Source: Bacteroidia bacterium (GTDB taxonomy: Bacteria > Bacteroidota > Bacteroidia > Bacteroidales > P3). Taken from it: DNA of 13,144 nt. Both the position numbers and the translations under genes were made by a program. Below are positions 1 through 6,320 of this stretch, in pieces. Positions within the stretch are counted from its first letter, which is position 1, and each line of letters begins with the position of its first letter. Where the stretch lies: the NCBI GenBank assembly GCA_025999775.1, contig BNXT01000020.1, positions 1 to 13,144 of the forward strand. Reading direction: 5' to 3'. The notes below the pieces were generated by a model that was given only the letters and a program-made list of their open reading frames with translations, was not told where the DNA came from and searched no databases.

Positions 1-1148
1 TTCAAAGATAATTCATTTAAAATCTTGCTCGCAAATGATTGAAAGTTTACCAATATATTTTCAGATGGAAGTAATAATGGCAATTCTCTTAAAAAGTTAA
101 GTGTTACATAATTTTGCGTACTACCACTTGGGTTAGAGCGCAAATGAGATTTCACAAAATCACTTTTCAAATAAAGAAAGATATATTCAACAATATCTTT
201 ACGCTCAGAAGTTTTGAACAATCCCATATTTTTGATGGCAAAATTTATTTTTTCATAAAGAACATAACTTATTGTTCCTATTGTTCCAATCATGCTAAAT
301 AAAATATCCTGCGTTTCAACTTCACTTCGCTTATTTATTTGGATATAAGCCTCTTGACTAATGTTATATGCCTCATTCAGAGAAATATCATAGGAATTAA
401 GGTGCATTGAAGTAACTAATGGGAATCCAACCTCAATCGGTGTTGGGGAATCATGTGTGCCATCTTTTACTGTTATTAATTCAGAAATCGCAACACGTCT
501 CCACCCCTCCGGCACCGCCCCCATCTCTCTCTCCACCATCACCCCGCCATTCGACCGATACGCCTTCCCCTCCTCATTCGGAAATTCAAAATCCACAAAC
601 CATTGTTTGTAAATCGCCTGTGCGGTTTCTTCCAACTTTTGTATCAGGCTGTTATTGAGGGCTATGCGGTTTTGAATTTTGTTGTATTCGGCTACTATTT
701 CTTTTTGCTTTTCAATGGACGGAACAGGTAATTGCATATTTTCAAAGGCTTTCCAAGATAAACCGCCACGAACATCTGCGTCCGTATAAAACCAAGCATT
801 TCTATCAAATTCTTTGCGGGAAAACCACATCATTAGATACTCCGGCAGCAGAATTTCGGTATCTCTTATTTCAAAAACCTCATAAGCGGGCGAAACGATA
901 AATGGAACTTCTTTATTTGATAATGACACAGGTATTCTGTAATCTCTGCCAACGTGCATCCGGTTGCAAGCAAATTGATTCTTACTAACGATTTTATAAT
1001 TTGATAAATCCGTGCCGACAATGTTGGCTACAGACGGCATGAAAAATTTGTCAATATTGATTCCTAAAAGCGTTTCCACTTTCAAATCCTTATTCCGTTC
1101 ATCCACTAACCGGATATAATCGCCGATGGGTTTATAATTCGATGGCAT
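1..1148 (-). CDS. hsdS: Type I restriction-modification specificity subunit HsdS, 3' end beyond window
   Basis: This subunit chooses the DNA sequence that a type I enzyme methylates or cuts, one half-site per target-recognition domain (TRD). The minus-strand frame is open from the ATG at 1148 to the left edge, giving 382 residues. TRD1 spans about 1-160 (start MPSNYKPIGDYIRLVDERN, then GTDLSNYKIVSKNQFACNRM, a pattern common in Bacteroidetes HsdS). The central conserved helix is about 145-190 (IEKQKEIVAEYN, NNSLIQKLEETAQAIYKQWF). It is followed by the hinge MGAVPEGWRRVAISEL near 209-224, where TRD2 begins. TRD2 reaches SGSTQNYVTLNFLRELPLLLPS near 341-362, so only a short C-terminal helix should be missing. 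The start overlaps the previous ORF by 17 bases, indicating co-transcription. The coding DNA around 489-582 is strikingly G-rich and holds a (TC)5 tract on the plus strand (524-533). The family call is secure; the recognised sequence cannot be read from this. Confidence 0.95.
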   Translation of the reverse strand, partial: MPSNYKPIGDYIRLVDERNKDLKVETLLGINIDKFFMPSVANIVGTDLSNYKIVSKNQFACNRMHVGRDYRIPVSLSNKEVPFIVSPAYEVFEIRDTEILLPEYLMMWFSRKEFDRNAWFYTDADVRGGLSWKAFENMQLPVPSIEKQKEIVAEYNKIQNRIALNNSLIQKLEETAQAIYKQWFVDFEFPNEEGKAYRSNGGVMVEREMGAVPEGWRRVAISELITVKDGTHDSPTPIEVGFPLVTSMHLNSYDISLNEAYNISQEAYIQINKRSEVETQDILFSMIGTIGTISYVLYEKINFAIKNMGLFKTSERKDIVEYIFLYLKSDFVKSHLRSNPSGSTQNYVTLNFLRELPLLLPSENILVNFQSFASKILNELSL

Positions 1149-3078
1149 ATTTGTCAGTTGTTTTATATCCCTGTTCGGGATGGTTGTGAGTGTAAGGAAA
1201 GTGTTTTTCCAACTTTCCATCTTTTATCATTTGTGGAAACACTTTATTTTTCATATAACTTATTGATTTGTTGACTTGCTTTGCCACAACTTCCATTTTC
1301 ACATAATTGCTTTTACAAACCCTCATTATTTGTGTTTCTAACTCGTCTTTTTTCAATCGTGTTAAGGTGTCACCCTTATTGTTCGAGGTGTCACCCTTAA
1401 TTTTTGAGGTGTCACCCTTATTGTTCGAGGTGTCACCCTTAATTTTCATATCTGTAACATTATCAATACTTTGCGAGGTGTCAACCTTTTTGTTGGAGGT
1501 GTCAACCTTTTCATCGGAGGTGTCAACCTTTTCTTCAGAGGTGTCAACCTTTGCGTTTATTTTATAGGTTGTCCATCGTCCGTTATTGTCCGATTCGAGG
1601 TAGCCTTCGGTGCAGAGTTTTTTTAGCAAACTTGTAATATCTGTGCGGTGTCTGTTGAGTATATATTGCAGTCGGTTATTGGAAATAGAGCCTTCTATTT
1701 GGCAGAATGATAACACGGTGAGTTCGTCCGGAGCAAGGGTATCAATATTTCCGAAAATGGCGCGAAGTTCGTCCAAAACGGCGTCCGGTATAATACTGAA
1801 CATCGGTAGCGTAAGTTTTACCTTGTCGGGTTGCGATTCCAATTCGATAAACGGTTTTCGCCAATTCGATTCCTGCCATCCCACCATAATTTTATCCACA
1901 CCGCTGCCTGCTTTTTCCGCACGTCCTATAAGCAAAAACATCTGTTGCAACGAAGGATTTCTGCATTCGCTTATTCCACCGGCATAGTATTGTTCAAGCG
2001 ATACCAACAGTGTTCCCGGATTGGAAAAAACAAATTTTTCCGTATCCAGCCAAACGATAATATTGCCACTTAATGAGTAATCGGCGTGTACCAAAGTATT
2101 GATAAAAGCCTCTCGCAAAGCGGTATGTGTTGATGTTTCATCTACTCTTTCATCATTTTCGAGGCGAAACGGCTTGGGTAAGATAGAAGCCAGTTTTTGC
2201 CATACTTTAAGGTAAAATTGCAGCAGGTTAAATTCCCACGTTCCGTCGGGATAAATGCGGTCTGTCCAGCGTATTTGCGGGTCAAGCGACAACGTTTCTC
2301 TAAAATCGGGGAAATAATTCGGAAGTGCTTCCTGTTCTCTAAGGCTGTCTGCTTTGCCGAACATGAGCATCCCGGCAAGCGTAATGCCTTCATCTTTGGT
2401 TTTTCTGTCAATTCGATAAGCACCAATTTTCTTCAAAAGTTCCATATCGTCTAATGCGTGCCACGGGTGTCCGGGTCGAGAAGACATAAACAGTTGTCGA
2501 AATTGTTTTAAGGTGGCAGCATCCAAGTCGGCTAATGTATAGCCCATAAGTATCAAACTGTCTTTTTTCAATTCGGCTACGGAATCGGCAAGCATCCTTT
2601 TTATTTCATCATCCGTACAGCGATAATCTCCCTCGTGATTGCGCTTGTATGTATTTCCAAACGGGTTTCTGGTAAGAAAAACCGGTCTTTCGGTTCTGGA
2701 TGCGTAAGGAACACGAAACACCAATAGTTGTTTCCCCTTAACCTTTATAACTTTAACATCGTCGTTGGAAAGTAGATTGCGATTTGTCGTATTCAGGTTA
2801 TTGCAATCGCTCCAAAATTGTTTTTTATATGTATCAATTTGCTCATCATCCAATCCATCCACAATGATTGTATTCCCTTTTTCAGTGATGCCAAGAACGA
2901 TTATTCCTGTATTGGTATTGGCAAAAGCAGAATATGTTTTCCAAAATTCTTTCGGGAAACCGCCTTGGGCAGACTTAAATTCTATTTCATTGTATTCCTT
3001 AAATGGAACTTCATTTTCTATCAATGAAAAAATAGAATACGCATCGTTCCAATCAAATATTTCTTGTTTTTTTTCCAT
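1132..3078 (-). CDS. AlbA_2 (Schlafen-type) and RecG-like ATPase protein within the hsd operon
   Basis: A 648-residue protein, often annotated as a putative DNA-binding or RecG-like ATP-binding regulator. Residues about 25-150 look like an AlbA_2 domain (EIEFKSAQGGFPKEFWKTYSA, then FANTNTGIIVLGI). Residues about 310-405 look like the GHKL-type HATPase_c_4 module: REAFINTLVHADYS, then FSNPGTL, then RNPSLQQMFLLIGRAEKAGSG. A winged helix is likely at 450-505. A heptad array K(V/G)DTSxx fills 510-572, and a second winged-helix-like segment 577-647 ends the protein. ATG at 3078 is preferred because it makes a TGATG junction with the hsdM stop; a GTG at 3081 in the same frame would add one residue. 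Such ORFs often accompany type I systems, but their role is not settled. Regulation of the operon or an added defence activity is inference. Confidence 0.85.
   Translation of the reverse strand: MEKKQEIFDWNDAYSIFSLIENEVPFKEYNEIEFKSAQGGFPKEFWKTYSAFANTNTGIIVLGITEKGNTIIVDGLDDEQIDTYKKQFWSDCNNLNTTNRNLLSNDDVKVIKVKGKQLLVFRVPYASRTERPVFLTRNPFGNTYKRNHEGDYRCTDDEIKRMLADSVAELKKDSLILMGYTLADLDAATLKQFRQLFMSSRPGHPWHALDDMELLKKIGAYRIDRKTKDEGITLAGMLMFGKADSLREQEALPNYFPDFRETLSLDPQIRWTDRIYPDGTWEFNLLQFYLKVWQKLASILPKPFRLENDERVDETSTHTALREAFINTLVHADYSLSGNIIVWLDTEKFVFSNPGTLLVSLEQYYAGGISECRNPSLQQMFLLIGRAEKAGSGVDKIMVGWQESNWRKPFIELESQPDKVKLTLPMFSIIPDAVLDELRAIFGNIDTLAPDELTVLSFCQIEGSISNNRLQYILNRHRTDITSLLKKLCTEGYLESDNNGRWTTYKINAKVDTSEEKVDTSDEKVDTSNKKVDTSQSIDNVTDMKIKGDTSNNKGDTSKIKGDTSNNKGDTLTRLKKDELETQIMRVCKSNYVKMEVVAKQVNKSISYMKNKVFPQMIKDGKLEKHFPYTHNHPEQGYKTTDKYAIEL
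1363..1551 (-). repeat. In-frame 21-bp tandem repeat, eight copies, two variants
   Basis: On the plus strand, aggtgtcaaccttt or aggtgtcaccctta recurs at 1365, 1386, 1407, 1428, then after a 48-base step at 1476, 1497, 1518 and 1539. Read on the minus strand this gives four K-V-D-T-S heptads (510-537), a nine-residue break, and four K-G-D-T-S/L heptads (548-572). The two blocks differ in the second codon, GTT versus GGT. The codons AAG, GAC and ACC stay identical at the wobble base in every copy, which suggests recent expansion or homogenisation. Unit changes preserve the frame and would only alter linker length between the two winged-helix segments. Confidence 0.93.
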
Positions 3079-4634
3079 CACAAATCAATTTTATATCCTA
3101 ATTCTTTAAATACTGTCAATAAATCACCTTTCGATTGTTCTTCGGCGCGTAACAAGTCGGCAAATTCGTGTTGCAGGGATTGCATTTTCTCGTCAAAGTC
3201 AATGTTTTCGTCGCGATTCACAAATTCAATGTATTTGCTGGGAACGAGCGAAAAATCTTTTTTGGCGATTTCGTCAAATGATGCGGAATAGCAATATTCG
3301 GGAATATTTTTAATTTCCGCCGTTTGCCATGCGTGATAGGTGGCGGCAATGTCGTGTATTTGTTGGGCGTTGAATTGAATGAATTTCTTTTCAAACGGCT
3401 CGCCTGTTTGTCGTAAATCCATAAACAGGACTTCGCACTCACGTTCGCGGTAATTGCGGGTTTCGTCGCCGATGATGCGGGTTTGCGCCTTCTTGTTTTT
3501 ATTTAATATCCAAAGTGTTACGCTGATATTGGTGGTGTAAAACATATCTTGCGGCAACACTAAAATGGCTTCTACCAAGTTGTTTTCAATCAGTTTGCGG
3601 CGGATTTTGTATTCGTCTCCGCCACCGCTCAAGGCACCGTTTGCCAAGATAAATCCGGCTACGCCGTTTTCCGACAGTTTGGAAACCATGTTGAGAATCC
3701 AGTCGTAATTGGCATTGCTTCGGGGCGGCACATCGTAACCTTGCCAGCGCGGGTCGTCCGTCAATTCGTCTTCTGCTCGCCAATCTTTTTGATTGAACGG
3801 CGGATTTGCCATGATAAAATCGGCTTTCAGGTCTTTGTGCCGGTCATCGGAAAAAGTGTCGGCGGCTTTTTCGCCCAAGTTTCCGGCAATGTCACGTATG
3901 GCAAGGTTCATCTTCGCCAATTTGTAGGTGGTGTTGGTGTATTCCTGCCCGTAGATGGAAACTTCCTTTTTGTTGCCGTGGTGGCTTTCAATGAATTTGA
4001 CGGACTGCACAAACATACCGCCCGAACCGCAAGCAGGGTCATAGATGATGCCTTTGTAAGGCTCTATCAACTCGGCTATCAGATTGACAATGCTTTTGGG
4101 CGTGTAAAATTCGCCTTTCCCTTTGCCCTCGGCAAGCACAAACTTGGAAAGGAAATATTCATATACCCGTCCCACAATGTCCTGTGCCTTGTTTTTAAGC
4201 GTGTCTATATCATTGATGGTATCCAACAACGACGACAGTTTGGTAATATCCAAGCCCAAGCGAGAAAAATAGTTGTCGGGCAAAGCACCTTTCAATGCCT
4301 TGTTGTTTTTCTCGATATTGTGCAAGGCGGTGTCGATTTTGAGTGCAATGTCGCTCTGCTTCGACTGTTGGATAATATACGTCCAGCGCGAAGTTTCGTT
4401 CAAAAAGAATACGTTGCTCATGTTGTAGAAATCTGCCATTTCCACGTATTTGCCTTTGCCTTCGGCAATCAGTTTTTTCCGGCGTTCCTCAAATTTATCG
4501 CTTGCGAATTTCAGGAAAATCAAACCCAACACCACGTGTTTATATTCGGCAGGTTCTACGCTGCCGCGAAGTTTGTTCGCCGAATCCCAAAGGGTTTCTT
4601 CAATCGCTTTCTCTTTTTGCTCGTTTTTTGCCAT
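3078..4634 (-). CDS. hsdM: Type I restriction-modification DNA methyltransferase HsdM
   Basis: N6-adenine methyltransferase subunit of a type I system; with HsdS it forms the modification enzyme that protects host DNA using S-adenosylmethionine. The 518 residues match the usual size. The HsdM N-terminal helical domain covers about 10-150 (LWDSANKLRGSVEPAEYKHV, LGLIFLKFASDKFEE). The catalytic domain contains GKGKGEFYTPKSIVNLI (171-185), SAM-binding motif I DPACGSGGMF (199-208) and catalytic motif IV NPPF (277-280). First gene of the operon: its TGA stop shares one base with the next ATG, and a consensus promoter lies 33 bases upstream. By eye it is more GC-rich than the genes on its right, consistent with horizontal acquisition. 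No truncation seen. Confidence 0.98.
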   Translation of the reverse strand: MAKNEQKEKAIEETLWDSANKLRGSVEPAEYKHVVLGLIFLKFASDKFEERRKKLIAEGKGKYVEMADFYNMSNVFFLNETSRWTYIIQQSKQSDIALKIDTALHNIEKNNKALKGALPDNYFSRLGLDITKLSSLLDTINDIDTLKNKAQDIVGRVYEYFLSKFVLAEGKGKGEFYTPKSIVNLIAELIEPYKGIIYDPACGSGGMFVQSVKFIESHHGNKKEVSIYGQEYTNTTYKLAKMNLAIRDIAGNLGEKAADTFSDDRHKDLKADFIMANPPFNQKDWRAEDELTDDPRWQGYDVPPRSNANYDWILNMVSKLSENGVAGFILANGALSGGGDEYKIRRKLIENNLVEAILVLPQDMFYTTNISVTLWILNKNKKAQTRIIGDETRNYRERECEVLFMDLRQTGEPFEKKFIQFNAQQIHDIAATYHAWQTAEIKNIPEYCYSASFDEIAKKDFSLVPSKYIEFVNRDENIDFDEKMQSLQHEFADLLRAEEQSKGDLLTVFKELGYKIDL

Positions 4635-4666
4635 GCTGTTTTTAAATTATCATATTTTCCAATAGA

Positions 4667-4702
4667 CAAAGTTACAAATTTGTATTGTAATTTTACAACA
4701 AA
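4667..4702 (-). promoter_or_regulatory. Bacteroidetes-type promoter of the hsd operon
   Basis: On the minus strand TAACTTTG (4674-4667) matches the -7 consensus TAnnTTTG exactly. TTTGTTG (4702-4696) supplies a -33 element: its second TTG is 21 bases away and its first TTTG is 24 away. Transcription should start near 4660, giving a leader of about 26 bases before the hsdM ATG at 4634. Confidence 0.75.
4673..4698. promoter_or_regulatory. Two adjacent inverted repeats in the hsd promoter spacer, candidate operator
   Basis: TACAAATTTGTA (4673-4684) is a perfect 12-bp palindrome. It abuts TTGTAATTTTACAA (4685-4698), which has perfect 6-bp arms around two bases. Together they fill the space between the -7 and -33 boxes and touch both. 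That is where a repressor would block polymerase. No binding protein is identified; the downstream winged-helix ORF is one possibility. AT-rich DNA produces such palindromes by chance fairly easily. Confidence 0.45.
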
Positions 4703-4767
4703 GTAAAAAAACATAAATAAAATCATTTATTAAGCAAAGCAAAGAGGGTTAATATTGCGCATGAAGT

Positions 4768-5481
4768 TCAGTCATTGCCATTGCGATTGCGATTGAAAAT
4801 ACCTTCATAAATAATTTTGTTTTTATCTAATTTAAGGCTAAACAGTTGAAAGCGGTATCCGATGCCCAGCGTGAAAACATGACTTTTCATTGTGGCGTCG
4901 GCGCTGCTGTTCAACAAGTTGGCAAAACCCATCTGGTAGGCGGCATCAATATAAATACCGTTTGCAAATTCACAGCCGAGTATTGCCGCTGTGCCAAAAT
5001 CCCAACGGGAAAGGGAAATTTTGCCTGTTGTTGCGTCTCTTTTGTAAAGATTGACGTTACCCGGATGGCTCGTTGCACTAAGCCCGTAGCCAATATAGGA
5101 ACCGATGCCCAAAAAAACTTTCCCCCAACGATTGTTGAACTGACCAACTAAATAACCCGGCACTTCAACATTCCAATATTTGAGAGTATGCTCTGTGGCA
5201 GTCGTTCCATCACTCATACCGGAACTTCCGTAACTAAACAAGCACTCGCCTTGCAAGGCAAAATAGTCTCCGATTTCCAATTTGTCCGAACTGCCAAACG
5301 ATACGCCAAAACCCGCTTTACTTTTACGTTCGGTGTTTTCCATACGGAAATTCGCTACGGCGACATTCGCTTTAAATCCTTTGCTGAATGTCAATTTTGG
5401 TTGGGCATTTACCTGTGTAAAGCCAATTGTCAGAATAACTGACAGTATCAAGATTTTTTTCATAATTCTATTGTTTTTCAT
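4768..5481 (-). CDS. PorT-like outer-membrane beta-barrel protein with an unusual C-terminal tail
   Basis: Probably a small outer-membrane barrel of the OMP_b-brl_2/PorT-like type; ligand and role unknown. The start at 5481 gives 237 residues. An in-frame ATG at 5463 gives 231 and a cleaner signal peptide (MKKILILSVILTIGFTQVNA, then Q), so 5463 may be the true start. Alternating strands follow, with landmarks KAGFGVSFGSSD, YFALQGECLFSYG, GKVFLGIGSYIGYG, IYIDAAYQMGF and HVFTLGIGYRF. The last has the usual form of a final barrel strand ending in an aromatic residue, yet 26 further polar and basic residues follow. These begin with Gln (CAA, one transition from TAA) and finish NRNRNGND, encoded by a short CAATCG-like repeat. 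It is the last gene of a tight run after tetR, preceded at 6 bases by a 28-codon ORF. Confidence 0.8.
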   Translation of the reverse strand: MKNNRIMKKILILSVILTIGFTQVNAQPKLTFSKGFKANVAVANFRMENTERKSKAGFGVSFGSSDKLEIGDYFALQGECLFSYGSSGMSDGTTATEHTLKYWNVEVPGYLVGQFNNRWGKVFLGIGSYIGYGLSATSHPGNVNLYKRDATTGKISLSRWDFGTAAILGCEFANGIYIDAAYQMGFANLLNSSADATMKSHVFTLGIGYRFQLFSLKLDKNKIIYEGIFNRNRNGND

Positions 5482-5487
5482 ATTTTT

Positions 5488-5574
5488 TTATATCCACCAA
5501 AACGGAAGAAGCGGCAGACGAAACACCAAGAAAAGCAAAAGATACAGCAGGATGTAGATAATTATTTTTAACAT
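5488..5574 (-). CDS. Candidate 28-residue hydrophobic small membrane protein or leader peptide
   Basis: ATG at 5574 opens a 28-codon frame ending in TAA at 5488-5490. The peptide begins MLKIII, is almost wholly Leu/Ile/Phe/Tyr through residue 18, has one Arg at 19, then Pro-Leu-Leu-Pro and a C-terminal FWWI. This is enough for one membrane span. The ORF sits 17 bases after the membrane-protein stop and 6 bases before the first ATG of the barrel gene, so it fills the gap like an operon member. T-rich strands generate hydrophobic frames by chance, and no ribosome-binding site is visible, so translation is unproven. Confidence 0.4.
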   Translation of the reverse strand: MLKIIIYILLYLLLFLVFRLPLLPFWWI

Positions 5575-5591
5575 AATAATGAAGTTTAAAT

Positions 5592-6224
5592 TTATACGTT
5601 TAATGAACACTCAAATAACTTGTTTATTTTCGGCTGAATAAACCATATCCCTATAGGGAAAATCCAGATACCAACGAACTCCAATACGTAATCATTCAAC
5701 GTTACCGCTTTTTGTAACTCCGTCGTTTTCAATGCTTTGGCTATGAAATAAAAGCAATAGAATGTGAAAACTGTTGAAATCAATTGCAATGGAATGAGAA
5801 CGGCAAATGTTGTAAGGCGCCATGCTCCGCCCGCCGCAATGTCTGAAAACAGGTTATAAACATACACGGACATAAACAGTTTGCAGGCAACCGAAATGAA
5901 CAAGGACAGTTTAAATCTCGTCAGGTTCATTTTTATTGTTTCAGGCAGTTTTTTGTAAAGGTTTACGCCAAGCACATAAAACCAACAAAAAATGAGGGCG
6001 ATTAACAACACTACCATAGTAGCGTAGTAACCCGCAACTAATTTTACCGGTATCAGTGCGACAATATCCTGCCAGACTGCCGGATTGAAGGGGAGTTCCA
6101 TCAGGAACTTAATAAGGTCGCTGTTCGTTACGACCCACCCCGTTGCTACAATTTGAAAAACTACCGGAATCCCTACCAGGACGCCGAATAATTGCCAATG
6201 CTTAAGTTTTAAAAATATATTCAT
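5592..6224 (-). CDS. Five-span integral membrane protein, unknown function
   Basis: Not assigned to a named family. From the ATG at 6224 it has 210 residues with five likely transmembrane segments: LFGVLVGIPVVFQIVATGWVV (about 13-33), a span near 65-88 (VAGYYATMVVLLIALIFCWF), one at 105-125 (LSLFISVACKLFMSVYVY), one at 138-163 (TTFAVLIPLQLISTVFTFYC) and a last one with LEFVGIWIFPIGIWFIQPKIN near 182-202. The ending FPIGIWFIQPxIN resembles a motif I associate with Bacteroidetes inner-membrane proteins. The frame is open back to an ATG at 6314 (240 residues). That start is disfavoured because the added 30 codons run through the operator-like palindrome and a leader hairpin and look non-coding (MTKNRANTLFFKHRN). 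It lies directly after tetR and probably shares its regulation. Confidence 0.75.
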   Translation of the reverse strand: MNIFLKLKHWQLFGVLVGIPVVFQIVATGWVVTNSDLIKFLMELPFNPAVWQDIVALIPVKLVAGYYATMVVLLIALIFCWFYVLGVNLYKKLPETIKMNLTRFKLSLFISVACKLFMSVYVYNLFSDIAAGGAWRLTTFAVLIPLQLISTVFTFYCFYFIAKALKTTELQKAVTLNDYVLEFVGIWIFPIGIWFIQPKINKLFECSLNV

Positions 6225-6239
6225 TTGTTTTTGTATTTT

Positions 6240-6253
6240 GGGTGTTGCCACCC
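6240..6253 (-). promoter_or_regulatory. GC-rich leader stem-loop with GCAA tetraloop
   Basis: On the minus strand GGGTG-GCAA-CACCC forms a five-pair stem closed by a GNRA-type loop, ending 15 bases before the ATG at 6224 in otherwise A/T-rich leader. No T-run follows, so it is not an intrinsic terminator. It could stabilise the mRNA or influence initiation; this is inference. Confidence 0.4.
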
Positions 6254-6281
6254 GGTTAATAATATAAAAATTCCTGTGTTT

Positions 6282-6309
6282 AAAAAACAGAGTATTTGCT
6301 CTGTTTTTT
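6282..6309. promoter_or_regulatory. Second TetR-operator-like palindrome, upstream of the membrane-protein gene
   Basis: A perfect 11-bp inverted repeat, AAAAAACAGAG and CTCTGTTTTTT, is separated by TATTTG. Its core CAGAG-N6-CTCTG (6288-6303) matches the core behind the tetR promoter: on the minus strand CAGAGCAAATACTCTG here and CAGAGTGATTACTCTG there, 13 of 16 bases shared. It starts 11 bases after the tetR stop. It could also act as a weak hairpin terminator because of the flanking A and T runs, but the shared core favours an operator. A promoter is likely just downstream (TATATTAT near 6262-6269 is a weak -7 candidate). Confidence 0.65.
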
Positions 6310-6320
6310 GTCAAAAAAAA

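Noticed and set aside
419..658. Plus-strand proline- and serine-rich 79-codon frame
   Set aside because: It is the complement of the G-rich hinge region of hsdS, whose minus-strand frame is clearly the coding one.
1363..1551. Regular short repeats that might suggest a CRISPR array
   Set aside because: Units are 21 bp with only about 8 bases between conserved parts and no unique spacers. They keep the reading frame of the ATPase gene, and no cas genes are near.
1307..1567. Plus-strand 86-codon frame with repeated EVSPL and EVSTF
   Set aside because: It is only the antisense reading of the 21-bp repeat inside the ATPase gene.
3079..3081. GTG start for the AlbA_2/ATPase gene
   Set aside because: An ATG follows immediately and overlaps the hsdM stop as TGATG, the more usual coupling. 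The difference is a single residue.
3741..4706. 321-codon plus-strand open frame antisense to hsdM
   Set aside because: HsdM on the other strand carries clear catalytic motifs. The antisense frame has no recognisable domain and is a by-product of the GC-richer codon use of hsdM.
6282..6309. Intrinsic terminator after tetR
   Set aside because: The stem has only five pairs beyond A/T, and the T-run is part of the stem. The core matches the tetR operator, so an operator is the better reading, although some termination cannot be excluded.
6225..6314. Upstream start of the membrane protein adding 30 residues
   Set aside because: The extra codons cover the operator palindrome and leader hairpin, and the added peptide is not signal- or membrane-like. 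ATG at 6224 directly precedes the first membrane span.
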